A stretch of 64,000 nucleotides of DNA from Macrothele yani (taxonomy: Eukaryota > Arthropoda > Arachnida > Araneae > Macrothelidae): positions 106,305,187-106,369,186 of the forward strand of contig CM077027.1 of NCBI GenBank assembly GCA_039090855.1. The letters run 5' to 3'. Of this stretch, positions 11,041-22,189 are shown in pieces (position 1 is the stretch's first letter; every line of letters begins with the position of its first letter). The notes under the pieces were generated by a model that saw only the letters and a program-made list of their open reading frames with translations, did not search any database and was not told where the DNA came from. Position numbers and translations under genes: made by a program.

Positions 11041-11720
11041 AACCAATATTTCCTATTTTGCACAGTTGGGATTCAGCAAGCTATTAGAGGTGGGGTTATG
11101 GTCTGGGGAGGTTTTTCCTGGCAATCCTTAGGTCCGTTTGTTATCATACTACACACACTGAATGGTGGACGCCACGGGAATCTGTTAGCGGACCATCTCC
11201 ATGCATATCTGCAGGAGGCTTACCTGGACCACATTGCCATTTTTCAACAGGGCAACACACCACATCATTTGGCTCTATAGCTACTGAGTGGTTGGAGGAA
11301 CATGACAACGAATCGGCCAGGTTGCCTTGACCCTGAAACTCCCCTTACTGTAACCCAATTGAACAACTGTGCGATACGCCATAACGGGGTGTGAAAAATA
11401 GTGAGCCACCGCGGTGGCACAGTGGTCTAAGCGATGGCTTCTGATCATTCTTTCGAGATGGGCCCGGGTTCGAATCTATGTGAGGCATGGATGTTGTGTT
11501 TGTCTTACGGCGCTGGCTCTCTCTTTTCTCTGGAAGCAGTGGCCCTAAATTAGGGACGGGCGACTGCTTATAGCCGACTGAGTTGCTAACCGTGGTTGTT
11601 AAACCTCCAATCAAAAAAAAAAATAGTGATCCTCCTTCTAAACAGAATGAGTATGAACTAACTGAGCTGCTCCAGCGGACGTCGGTCAAGTTACGCATGG
11701 GAATGTTCGACACTATGTAG
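11041..11720 (+). pseudogene. Tc1-like transposase fragment split by an S1 SINE
   Basis: The frame from 11098 shows MVWGGFSW, a GNLLADHL stretch and the second catalytic region (IFQQGN, with Gly where Asp is normal). The CNPIEQL block with the Glu follows at about 11345-11370. The SINE at 11405-11622 then interrupts it, and transposase-like sequence resumes to about 11718. The N-terminal third is absent. Confidence 0.65.
11405..11622 (+). mobile_element. S1 tRNA-SINE with clean target duplication
   Basis: Complete copy: tRNA-like head with A-box and B-box (GGTTCGAATC), S1 body and A-tail. AAAAATAGTGA lies on both sides (about 11394-11404 and 11618-11629), which shows retroposition into a decayed Tc1-like gene. 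Confidence 0.9.
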
Positions 11721-12121
11721 AATCTTTTCTTAGGCGTTTGCTAGCCTAAGAAAATTGGGCCAACGTGTTATTACGTTGGTGTTCCTAATACAAATCTAAC
11801 TCAGTGTACTTACACGATTACAGTTAACAGTTTACTCAGTTTACTTATTGGAATTATTGATAACGGCGCGCATAAATGAAGTTCACGCTAAATGTACGTG
11901 GGAAACATTCAATAACGTATACTAGGACCACAAATGAAGACTCGACACACACGGAATTTAAAACTATAGATATGGCTTACTAACTAAAGAAAGAAAGGAA
12001 TTTTAATGGAAAAGAAAAATAGGACAGAATATAGAGAAAGACGAAAACTGTTGAAATGAGAGAAAAAAGAGGATATAAATAATTGATTAGATTAATTCAT
12101 GCACTCGACAGGGATCAGGAA
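11721..12121. other. No recognisable feature
   Basis: AT-rich sequence without a coding region, repeat or tRNA-like unit that I can support. Confidence 0.5.
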
Positions 12122-12395
12122 CACTAAACAGAAGTCATCGCTCTTTCCACGTTAATAAATGAGTCACGGAAAAAATCTCATCGGCCGCCAACGGGAATCG
12201 AACCCAGGGTTTTCCAGTTAAGCTCCGGACATGCTACCACTGCACCACAGAGGCCTCGAATTCACCAGACAATGGTAGCATGTCTGGCGCGTAACTGGAA
12301 GACCCTGGGTTCGATTCCCGATGGCGGCCAATGAGAAGTTTTCCGTGACTTACTCATTAACGTTGAAAGAGCGATGACTTCTGTTTGGTGATTAG
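12122..12395. repeat. Inverted pair of S2 tRNA-SINEs (long palindrome)
   Basis: Two copies of another tRNA-derived family lie head to head. The left copy is on the minus strand (B-box GGTTCGATTCCCG read from about 12202 leftwards), the right on the plus strand (same B-box at about 12309). Both end with AACGT(T/G)GAAAGAGCGATG followed by ACTTCTGTTT, so about 130 bp on each side can pair. The GAAAGAGCGATG tail is shared with the units at 44309 and 51253. Confidence 0.75.
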
Positions 12396-13430
12396 ATTAT
12401 TCCACACAGAAAACACTTTTATTATTATTTTGATTTATTGTTCAATTCAGCAGTTCCTAAAACCAAATCATATCTTATTCAGAATTAATCTTCAGGTTTC
12501 AGCTCATGAAGATGTCTTTTGCTCTGATCAAAATAAGAAAAAAATCAAACATCTGAAATTCTGAAGTGGAAATAGAATAATTGATTTTGCAGCTTCAAAA
12601 CGATCAACTGCTACCAGTTAAGAATTGACAGTAAAATAAAGTTCACTTTCCTAGGTTTCTTTCCATCCTTTTTCTTTAATAGTTGGTGTCGCTTTCAGAT
12701 TTAAAGCATCAGAACAGCCTATGAAAAAATCGAATATCCTAGGATAATAGAATATTAAATGAAGCCGAATGTTATATTCTTTTCCTGCATGGGAAATTTG
12801 CTTTGCTTGAAGATTAAATGCAGCTGCGTAGTCGGAATTTGACATCTAAATGAGTTTCCTGTGATCTTTGGATTAGCAGATCGATCAAAGTGAATATCTG
12901 CAATGGATCTGATTAGCTCTCATGAATATTTCCCTGCACCATTCCTTCATGGAAAGTATTTCAAATAGTTCGTAGTACTACTTCCATTTCTTAAATTTTT
13001 CCTGTCATTTTTATTCTTTTCTAAATTACGCAACATTTCTAGAAATCTGCGTAGGTTAGTTAGGTTCTTGGCTTTTTCTCTGCTTGGACGCTGTACTTGT
13101 TTTTCTCAGAGGCAATACAGCATCTCTGTTTTTACTTTCACAGAAAATAACTACATAATTGTGTTTAGGAAAATTACAAGTAAGGTACTAAAAGTATTTC
13201 GCACTGAGTACTCAGTTATGCCTTATGCAAGGTGAGTTACACCTCATCACAAGGAGGACAACGTCGCCGTTAGGCTATAGGGGTGTATATATGTGGGTGG
13301 TGGTTCAGTTGAGAGCGAAGTTACGGACGTGATGTGTAAAATTAATGATTTATTGGAGTTCAAAAAGAGGCCAAATTATAGGTGCACGAAAGCGTTGGTA
13401 CGCCCATTTCGGAATCCTGTGTGTTGTTTG
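12396..13430. other. No recognisable feature
   Basis: About 1 kb with only short chance frames. I see no domain, repeat or SINE. Confidence 0.5.
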
Positions 13431-13455
13431 AGTGTTTCCGTGGTTAATGTTTATT

Positions 13456-13915
13456 AGAATTGCTGCAAAAATGGCAGGACAACCAAATGGTGGCAAAAAT
13501 GTAAAGCGCGACGAAAGATTAATTCAAGAAGTGAACATTACCCTTTATAGGGCAATCATTGCAGCAGAGTTTCGCAGTCGACGGAGACATGCGCCAATCA
13601 GAAACAACATCGCACACGCATATGTGTCGCACACTGGCACGGATGGACCACAAGAACAGACGTTCTATACGACGTAAATGACTCTCCTGGTGTCAGCAGC
13701 ATGCGGATTGGACCATAGAAGATTGGAGGCAGGCGTACTGGTCCGATGACTTACGATGCTGATGGTCGAGTTCATTCTGCTGATGGTCGAATTCATTCTG
13801 CTGATGGTCCATCCTGCCGATGATCGAGTGCGTATTTGGCGTGGTGAACAGCATGATGCTATGAAGATGAGGCTGGCGACCAGATGTATTGTGGGTCTAC
13901 CGCAGGCGCTTATAA
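13456..13915 (+). pseudogene. Possible Tc1-like transposase relic
   Basis: After a short open frame (13432-13677), a degraded stretch near 13826-13900 reads DDRVRIWRGEQHDAMKMRLATRCIVG, which resembles the segment after the first Asp in Tc1-like transposases. A ~21-bp unit (GATGGTCGAATTCATTCTGC) is repeated 2-3 times at 13758-13812. No catalytic residues can be placed. Confidence 0.35.
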
Positions 13916-14117
13916 TGTAAGCTCCCCAGGTGTCTTGTCGGCACTTGACCTGATGATGGAGCCTAGTGAGCTCCGAAAGATCTTGTCTTTTTTAACTGAC
14001 TTTTAGACTTGTAAATAAATATGGTTTTAATTTGCAATTTTGAAAGCTGGGTTTTTCATATCGTACGGAGAGAACGTGATACTCAAATGGTTATGAATCC
14101 GTTATGCTTGGCTTCGA

Positions 14118-14150
14118 CTAGAGATCTGCACGGGCCGGCCCGGGTTTATT
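14118..14150 (+). repeat. Possible hAT terminal inverted repeat
   Basis: AGAGATCTGCACGGGCCGGC followed by CCGGGTTTA resembles a class of hAT ends. It lies 720 bp upstream of a BED-finger fragment in the same orientation. No partner end or 8-bp duplication was found. Confidence 0.3.
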
Positions 14151-14480
14151 TACTGTAGAGAACAAAGCAATGAGCCGATCCGGGCAAAGTCGACCTTTTT
14201 TTTTTATCGCAGTGTTAAAGTAAGAAAAAAGCCGTGTTTACTGATTTCCTGGTGTGTTTAACTGTTTTGCTGGCTTTACTTACTTCCATGACATAGCTCA
14301 GGTCGTAATCACCGAACCGAGGAGATGCACTTAAAGTGTTTTTACCATCTGTAGGCATTAAGATGGTAAAAACACCTTGGAGCTTGTTGATAACAAAATG
14401 TTTCGACCCCAAACCAGTGTGTGTGGGTTATGGAGTTGGAAACCGGGGTTATCTGAAGCCGGGTGTGAAAGAGGGGGAGG

Positions 14481-14485
<5 letters not shown>

Positions 14486-14554
<69 letters not shown>
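14486..14554 (+). repeat. (GA)n microsatellite
   Basis: About 34 GA dinucleotides with one GATA interruption. Serine/leucine-rich minus-strand frames here are artefacts. Confidence 0.95.
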
Positions 14555-14562
<8 letters not shown>

Positions 14563-14837
14563 GGGACAACATTAATTGTTCCTCCTATCCCTAATCCCAA
14601 TAGGGATTGACTTTTGTAGTGTTACCGCTTGCTAGTTCGTAGAAAGGGACATTTTGTTACACTTCTGCGGCATTTCGTTCGGAAAACTTATCCGCAGCAG
14701 ACCCCTGTAGATGTCTTCATGTATTCATAGTTGCAAATATACTGTAACTTCTTTTACCATATAATTTAAGAAATCAAAAAAAAAAATTACGCGAAAAAAA
14801 CTGCCGCAGGGCAATTCATCTGAATAGATAATGTAAG

Positions 14838-15035
14838 TTGGAAAAGCAATATTTGGGCGCATTTTATTTTGCTTGCCAAACGCTGCAGCCGAAAAATTTT
14901 GTGCAGTGCATTAAATGCAACAACTTTTTCAGCTATGACCTTTCAACATCTGGAACAACTGATCTTAAGAGACATAAATGCATTTCTGCTGCTACAAGAT
15001 CTTCGTCCAAATTTTGTGTATATATACTGCATTAG
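14838..15035 (+). pseudogene. BED-type zinc finger, hAT transposase N-terminal fragment
   Basis: The 65-codon frame carries CIKC ... FFSYDLSTSGTTDLKRHKC, the aromatic-plus-Cys/His pattern of BED fingers, which bind transposon ends in hAT transposases. Nothing downstream resembles the rest of a transposase, so it is a fragment. A host BED protein exon is possible but less likely in this context. Confidence 0.6.
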
Positions 15036-15338
15036 ACGAAATTTTTCATGCTGCAGTGAGGTATTGTGATTTCTCTCCCAACTAAATTACACTGACGGAA
15101 TGTATCGCTGCAGATTTGTCGTCTTCACACGTACTTTTCCTCTGTAGTACGTCAGAGTATGCTAGTGTACTTATGTTTATTCGCAGTTTGTATATGAAAT
15201 TAAACTTTGTTAAAACTTTAAGCTTATGAATTCCATAGTATTTAGAATAGGTGTTGGAAGCATTTCAAAGAAGAGCCTTTTTTTTAAGTGCTTATTTTAA
15301 CGCCCTTAATCATTGTTTTTTTTTTTTGTTTTTTTTTT

Positions 15339-15555
15339 GCCGCCCAGGTGGCGCAGTGGTCTAAGCGATGGCCTCTGATCATTCGTCCGAACTGGGTCCG
15401 GGTTCGAATCCCGGTCAGGCATGGATGTTGTGTTTGTCTTACGGCACTGGCTCTCTCCCTTACCTGGAACCAGTGACCCTAAATCAGGGACGGGCGACTG
15501 CTTATAGCCCAATGAGTTGCTCACGGTGGTCGTTAAACCTCCAATTAAAAAAAAA
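15339..15555 (+). mobile_element. S1 tRNA-SINE, complete
   Basis: Starts GCCGCCCAGGTGGCGCAGTG, B-box GGTTCGAATCCCGG, full S1 body, ends CCTCCAATTAAAAAAAAA. This is a good reference copy of the family. Confidence 0.92.
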
Positions 15556-15914
15556 TTGTTTTTTTTTATGTTTTAAGGTTATATTCTTCGGTAATTGTCA
15601 AAATTTAGTTAATATTTTTAGGCTTGTATTCAACTAAATAGTTTCAATTATATCTCATTTCATTATTTAATTTTTACAATTTAATAAAATTCAATAGAAA
15701 GACAAAGGAACACAAAATTGGCACATCACGAGCCAATATGGGCCTAAATAATAGCTGCAACTAACGAGACGGGCCGAGTGGCTAATGTCTGAGACAGGTC
15801 GCGTCGAGCTCACTAAATAAGGCTCGCACAGATCTCTAACTTCTAGTATCCAGGCCTGTTGAGGAGGTTGTATGATAAGGGGTATATTTAGCTGGCGTGA
15901 ACCGAGACCCATTG

Positions 15915-16230
15915 TGAATGTGGACCAACTTATGGACGTCGGCTAATAAAAGACACTGCTTCCAGAAAATGTACACCGTTCAATGTTGTACCTCCACCCA
16001 GAAGGTGATAGGTTTTTCCAGGATGATAGTGTCCCATCTCATCTGTCCCGCCTCGTGCAGGGATGGTTGAAGCGCTGCTATGAGACATCTCGAATGGCCA
16101 CCAAACTCACCTGATCTCAACCCTACTGAACATTTGGGGATGTTGTGGATTGTCAGTGAGGCAGCCGGACCCAACACCTAGCTCCATACTAGAACTGTAG
16201 ACGGCAATACAAACAACTTGGTTACAGATT
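15915..16230 (+). pseudogene. Tc1-like transposase C-terminal fragment
   Basis: Near 16014 a frame reads FFQDDSVPSHLSRLVQGWLK, the second catalytic Asp region. After a frameshift, PPNSPDLNPTEHLG (about 16099-16140) carries the Glu block. The 5' part is missing and the tail is degraded. Confidence 0.65.
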
Positions 16231-16259
16231 TCCATAGAGCTTGTAGCGTAAAAGTATTT

Positions 16260-16995
16260 TGTACTTCTACGTTGTTTTAACACATCAATATATTAAGAAA
16301 TAGTTCCTAAATGAAAGAAAACCTTAACGGCCAGACGAAACAACAGAAGTCAACTTACGGAAAAGCTTTATTTAGGACGTAGAAAAACACATCGTAATAT
16401 GGCATACTGCAGTAAACGCTCCACACACCACACATTATCACAAGACTCCTATCAATAATCAGTTTAGAACCCAAAGCTCGTAATAATCGCTCTCTTACAC
16501 TGCTCTCTTTACAACAGATCTATCTAGCAATAGATCAGTCGTCGTTTTTACCGTTTGCTCTTATCAAGATCAGGCATACGTCACGTGCATTCTACCTCAA
16601 TTGTGTTGCCAAAGGTATTCGTTTGAGGGAAAAGATTGTTCATTAAGCGTGAAAAATACTGAGAATAAACTCAAGATTTACATAGGGAAAGAAACTAAAA
16701 AAGGAAAGTTAATCTAGAATATACGTCACAAACTGTACAAACACCTCAAGGAGTCGATACCACGCCAGGTAGCGGTTCTCCGGATGAAAGGAGCGCCCAG
16801 GAAGTATTATGTATGTGGTCATATGAGCACTAGGTGTAAATCTGTGTGTTTATCATTACTGGAAAAAATAATCCTAAGAGCATTCATGGTCAAAACCATT
16901 ACGATCAAGTGGACTATTGCGATATCATATCAACGATAGCCCTGGTATACATAGAGACGAAACGGGCAGGGCATGTCACTTCGCCAATATTGAGC
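16260..16995. other. No recognisable feature
   Basis: About 700 bp without a supportable gene or repeat. Confidence 0.45.
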
Positions 16996-16999
16996 TCGT

Positions 17000-17630
17000 T
17001 TGATGGGGAATGAAAAGGATGTCCAGAAGGTTGAGCGGAGTATGATTATCGGCAAGATGAAGGCGGAGAGGACAGAATCTCAGCAATATCAGGAATTCTT
17101 GGCACTTCGAAACCGCTATAGTGAAGCAGTGATTGGAATGATCAGAAGAGGACCACTCATTTGTCTAACGTCCTGGAAAGGGAAGACACTAAGGGCTGGC
17201 GGTTGAGATGAACTGTAATTTTCACGTGCTATTCGATAGGAGATCTTTAATCCAATAGCAGATTACAACCAGGATCCACAGGAAAACATTTGCGATTGCA
17301 CAATCCAGCGTTCATTCTTGCGGATGGGAATGGTCTGCTGTTTGTTCATATGCTCATGCTGACAGACCGTCATCCACAGTTCCGCCTGAAATAAGCACCC
17401 TAAACATTAGACCATTAGTAAAGTGTCACCTGGTTTGATAAGTCCAGATTTTGACTCCAACATGGAGATGGACTGGTTCGTATTCGAACTAGTCAATCTT
17501 CGTGATGGAACCAGAATCCAAACAAGACTTATAACTTGCCCAAATACTGTTCATATCCTTATGATGTTACCTGCTCCTGCCAATTCGTTTTGCTTTATTC
17601 GTAAAGTAATTCATAAACTTCAATATTAGC
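17000..17630 (+). pseudogene. Tc1-like transposase N-terminal half, heavily decayed
   Basis: The frame from 17003 (MGNEKDVQKVERSMIIGKM) resembles the helix-turn-helix start of Tc1-like transposases. A block near 17297-17335 reads TIQRSFLRMGM, and near 17440-17500 DKSRF.LQHGDGLVRIR matches the first-Asp region. Stops and frameshifts separate these blocks. The second Asp and the Glu are not seen. Confidence 0.5.
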
Positions 17631-17877
17631 CTTAAAAAGCCAACTTCTTAAAATCTGATAATACTAATAGGAGATAGAAGCCTGAAGATCACAGTTTTAG
17701 GTTCCATTGCCGGAATCATATTTTCTTTCACAGTCTGCTAGTATCGTCTCACAGGTCGTTGTATCTCCTTAGATAAATCGTCATTCACATTTTGTGAACT
17801 GAAATACTGTACATTCTCGAACTGTTAATGCTAAAGTTATTTTTCGAAATTATAAATCAATAATTCTTTATCCGAAA

Positions 17878-18075
17878 GACGCCTTGGTGGCACAATCATC
17901 TAAGCTGTGTCTTCTCACTGTTCGGCCGAAAGAACCCGGACTCGAATTTTGCATATGCATGAATATTTCACTTGTCTTATCGCACCGGCTCTCTCCCTTC
18001 CTAAAAGCCGAAATTTGTGATAGACTACTTAGAGATCTAAAGGTTGCCCACCTTAGTCGTTAAGACCCAGAAACA
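17878..18075 (+). mobile_element. S1 tRNA-SINE, old degenerate copy
   Basis: Follows S1 from GACGCCTTGGTGGCACAAT to the CGTTAAGACCCAG tail with many substitutions. It ends close to the inverted repeat of the Tc1-like element that starts at 18097. Confidence 0.65.
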
Positions 18076-18096
18076 AATCTTCATTCGAGGCGTTTA

Positions 18097-19300
18097 CACT
18101 GAAGAGCAATTGAATTAAAGATACCTGTCTAGTAACGTGCAGCACCACCTTTCGCCCTCATGACGGCGGCGATTCGTCTCCGCATGGACTCGGCAAGACA
18201 CCGAAAGCGTTGGGAAGCCATACGGATCCACGACCCCTGAACAAGCTCCCACAGTTCACGAATATTTGATGGAGGGGGTCAGAGCCTCGAACATCTTTCT
18301 CGATGGCATACCAGATGTGCTAGATGGGATTCAGGTCAGGGTACCTAGCTGGCCAAGGAAGCGTGGTCACCTCGGTGGAGTGTTCATCCAACCATTCGGT
18401 TACAATTCGGCAGCTGCATTGTCTTGTTGCAGGATGAGGTCCCCAGTGGGATGTTGAAGATGCACAAAAGGGAGCAAATGGTCGTTCAGGATATCCCAGT
18501 AACGTTGACCTGTGAGGGACGATGTCACACGTACCAGGAGTCCCATTTCAGTCCACGTAAACAGTCCCCAGACGAGAATGCCACCTCCACCAGCTTGAAA
18601 AGTACCCTGCTGGCAAGAAGGATCCATCGCTTCATGTGGTTTGCGCCGTACTCGTATCCTGCCATCCGCATGTACAAACGTGAATCTCGACTCATCAGTC
18701 CAGGCAACATTTTTTCCACATGTCTAGGGTCCAGTGGCGATGTTCCCGCTCCCATGCTAATCTTTGCATCCTGTGATGTGCGGTCAGGGTACCCTCGTGG
18801 AACGATAGCTTCTGTACCCCATAGCGAGTAGATGGTTCTGGATGGTGTGGCTACTTACAGTTTTTGTACACCAGCGTTAAATTGCCGAGTGATTTCTTGC
18901 ACTGTGGCCCGTCTATACGCTGTTACAATGCGAGCTAGCCAACGATGACCCCGCTCATCCACAAGCTGTTGTCCACGGCATTTGGCCCTTGTAGGGATGG
19001 TTTTACCGGATTCGATGTACTCACGCTGCACCCGTGACACAGTGGCTCGTAAAAATCCCAGTGCCTGCACGACTTTCGAGATGGAGTGACCCATTCGTCG
19101 GGCCCGACAATTTGCCCACGATCAAATGCGCTTAGATCCTTCGTTTTACCCACACTGCGTCCGACTCTTACTTATTCCCGTCGCATCACTCCTTGTATTG
19201 TCGGATCGCTGTATACGTCACGTTCTTTCCGTTTACTGGGCCGCCCACAGCGCCACATTTGCATAACGCCAGCTGTCTTTAATTCAATTGCTCTTCAGTG
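18097..19300 (-). mobile_element. Tc1-like transposon with intact inverted repeats and TA duplication
   Basis: The 1204-bp element starts CACTGAAGAGCAATTGAATT and ends with the exact inverse (AATTCAATTGCTCTTCAGTG). TA dinucleotides flank both ends (18095-18096, 19301-19302), as expected for Tc1/mariner. The transposase reads on the minus strand. Confidence 0.93.
18125..19153 (-). pseudogene. Tc1-like DD34E transposase, frameshifted
   Basis: Cut-and-paste transposase. Starts MGKTKDLSAFDRGQIV (19153), and the helix-turn-helix continues in another frame (SISKVVQALGFLRATVSRVQREY). Later: SRDSRLYMRMAGYEYG in the first-Asp region (about 18655-18695), MVWG-like ILVWGLF, LQQDN with the second Asp (about 18420), and PWPARYPDLNPI.HIW with the Glu replaced by a stop (about 18330). 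At least three frameshifts. The inverted repeats are intact, so it could still be moved by a related enzyme. Confidence 0.8.
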
Positions 19301-19436
19301 TATATCTTAACGGGGAAAATTTTCCTAAAACACATTTCTGCTTCTTTCGATATAGTATATAGTTATTTGTAATATTTAGACACTAAAGGATCGAATTCCG
19401 ACTTTGAATCACACCGCTAGAACAATCAATTGTAGT

Positions 19437-20289
19437 GATTTTTGCACGTCTTTTGTAAAAGGATCGTGCTTATTTTATCGGTTTGTCCGTCCATGCGTCC
19501 ATCCGTCTGTCGGTCCGTCCGTCAGTCTGTGGACACCATATCTCTTCAACTAATAGTCCAATTTGAAAAATTCTTTTTTGCATTGGGAAGTTTGAAATGT
19601 GCGAATGATGATCCTTTATTTCGTATTTTTTATTTTAACGATGCACAATTTTGCCGCTACAGAGCGTAAATGCAGATGATATCGAATTCAAAAGGCATTC
19701 TATTCCATATATTTGCTTCGAGACGTCCGATTAAAAAAATTGTTTACCTTCCAGTTCCATTTACGTCGAAGGCTATTTTAGGTATAGTCACTTTTTCAAG
19801 TTACGCATAGATTTTCCATTAGGGGGCGTAAAAGTAAACTGCGTGTTCTCCGATATCTCTGCTTCTAAAACTCTGATTTATGAAATCGTATTTGCAGTGG
19901 ATACAGCTCCTGATCGGAAATCATTTGCATACAATTTCTAATTTTAATGAAATACGTTTTAGCCACCAGGGTGCATAAATTTGCTTTCTGATTATGTTGC
20001 ATTTTCAGCAAAATCTGAGCTTCTAAAATCTCGATTTTAAAAAAAATTTCGTGGACCGATACCACTCACGTCGATAAATATTTTCTTCTGAAAATAATGC
20101 ATGGTTCTCCTCCAGGGAGCGTAGATACATATATTACACTTTTGTCGATGTCTGTGCCTCTAAGGGACTGATTTGAGAAAATTCCTGTTTTTTTTGCATA
20201 CAGTTTCCAGTGCGAAATATTTTTCATATATTTTCAAAGTTTTAAAGTAATTCATAGACTTTCCGCTAATGAGCGTAGAGGTAAATTGC
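19437..20289 (+). repeat. ~770-bp dispersed repeat, copy 2
   Basis: Direct-orientation relative of 7869-8640, with a longer (TCCG)-like head (GTTTGTCCGTCCATGCGTCC at about 19480). It ends with an extra degenerate unit (CCGCTAATGAGCGTAGAGG). Confidence 0.65.
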
Positions 20290-20295
20290 GGTAAT

Positions 20296-20350
20296 AGGGA
20301 TATGCGGGGTTCGAATCCCGTCCAGGACGATGAATTTTTTAAGTTTTCTG
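20296..20350 (+). repeat. S4 tRNA-like repeat, fragment
   Basis: GGGGTTCGAATCCCGT (B-box) followed by CCAGGACGATGAA and TTTTTAAGTTTTC matches the second half of the unit at 42702. The A-box half is missing. Confidence 0.5.
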
Positions 20351-20961
20351 AGAAGTGTTACATGGACCACCAGTGAGTTGTACAAACAAATTCAGTTTGC
20401 TTTGCTTGAATAGTCTGGCAATTCACTTTATTTCAATCGCTTGTTGTTAAAAAGTGATTTGAACACCTTTGGACGTTAAAAGGTGGAAAGAGAATTCTGA
20501 CTGACTGTACTCAACAGCTCTCTGGTTATTTACTACACCTCACGCAATATCCAAATTTGCTATACCTCTTTGCAACACCCAAATTCATTTATCGTGTTAT
20601 AAATATTATTATCATGAGAAAAAATAGAGATGTGCGTGTGTTTTGCCAAATCTTTCCTTTCAGAAAATGAAATATAAAATATCTTATTGTTAAGCCTAGT
20701 AGGCGTTCTGTTTTAGAGGTTTAACTAGGGTCTTTCAATTTCCAAGTGATGCGCCGTTCGCTACCCAAAATCCCCCTGATCCCAGAAGCCAACTTTCAAG
20801 AGAAGTGATGGTGGCTTAACAGGCTACCGCAGAATATAGGCAGGAAGCATTGTACACTGCCGGACCATTGCTAAGGACGGATGACAATAGCAACGATAGC
20901 AACCATAAAATGGAAGGCAGGAAAATGTGGAAATTAGCTTAAGTGCGGGATACAGTAAGAC
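20351..20961. other. No recognisable feature
   Basis: Presumably the 5' flank or untranslated end of the following Tc1-like copy. GAAGGCAGGAAAATGT at about 20911 loosely mirrors AATGTCCTGGCATTCT at about 22260, so these may be old element ends. Confidence 0.35.
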
Positions 20962-21116
20962 GTGTTGTGCGTATGCAAATTTTGGATTGCCGAACTTGTT
21001 CGTGACGTCATAGCGCTGATAAGTGATATAAAGTATTTGACGCGTATTGACCGTTGTTGTTCAAACGCAAAGTTGAAAGGGAAAGAATCAATTGACGATT
21101 TTGCAATTTTCAGTAT

Positions 21117-22121
21117 GTCTTCCCGACATCACCTAGATGATTTAACGCGTGGCCGTATTATTGGCAAGATTCAAGAAGGGCGAAAAATAACAGATGTTGC
21201 CATGGAGTTCGACGTCAGCCACAGTGTTGTTTCAAGGCTTTGGAAATCATTTCAAACAAATGGAGAGTGTAGAAAACGTCACGGGGAGGTCATGTTTGCA
21301 GTACGACACCTGCAGAAGATCGGTACATGGTGCTATCAACAAAAAGACACCGGTGCAGCACAGCTAGTGAGGTAGCAAATCAGTTTATGGCTGCTACTGG
21401 CAAGCGGATCTCCCGAAAAACTGTCGCCAGACGTTTGCATGAAGGAGGACTATACGCCCGCCGTCCTGTTGTGTGCAACCCATTGTCCAGACGTCACCGT
21501 ACCGCCCTTTTGCAATGGTGCCATCAACATCGCAATTGGACTGATAACGACTGGTCTGCTGTCCTCTTCTCAGATGAGAGTAGATACAGTCTATCGTCTG
21601 ATTGTCGACGACAACTGATCTGGCGTGATAGTGGTACTGCATATTGTCCAGCAAACATACAAGAAAGGGACCGATATCCGACATGTAGTGTCATGGTATG
21701 GGCTGGCATCAGGATCATAAGCCGTACGTCCCTCTATGTGCTTCCAACTGGGACATGTGTTCTGCTACCTCATGTTCGCATGTTCCGTCGTGCTGTCCGT
21801 GATAGATTCATTTTCATGGACTACAACGCAACATGTCATCAAACAGTCGCTGCCCAGGAGTATCTTGAGAGCGAGGATATTCAACGCCTCGTATGGCCAG
21901 CACGTTCTCCAGATCTGAATCCCATTGAAAATGTGTGGGATGCTTTGGGGAGGAGACTTGCTGGTCGCCAATGCCCTCCAATAAACAAGGACACCCTCAT
22001 CCGTGCACTGACAGAGGAATGGGATAAATTACCCCAACAGCTACTTGATAATGTTGTGCAAAGCATGACACGACGTGTGGAACCTTGCATCGCCCTCCAT
22101 GGTGGCCGTATCCCGTATTGA
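21117..22121 (+). pseudogene. Tc1-like transposase, nearly full length, catalytic Asp to Tyr
   Basis: The helix-turn-helix (MSSRHHLDDLTRGRIIGKIQ, from about 21117) is separated by one frameshift near 21280 from a 264-codon frame (21327-22121) with RRPVV, FSDESRYSL (first Asp, residue 83), SVMVWAGI, MDYN and WPARSPDLNPIENVWD (Glu, residue 201). The 34-residue spacing to the Glu puts the second catalytic residue at Tyr166 (codon TAC, 21822-21824) where Asp is required, so the protein would be inactive even without the frameshift. The C-terminal GGRIPY block is the normal end. Confidence 0.88.
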
Positions 22122-22189
22122 CATCTTACGCCGGAACGCCTGCGGACGGTAATTGCATTTTTTTCACGTTTACGTATTCTGCACAAAAT

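Noticed and set aside
14342..14610. Leu/Ser and Glu/Arg repeat proteins
   Set aside because: Produced by a (GA)n microsatellite on both strands.
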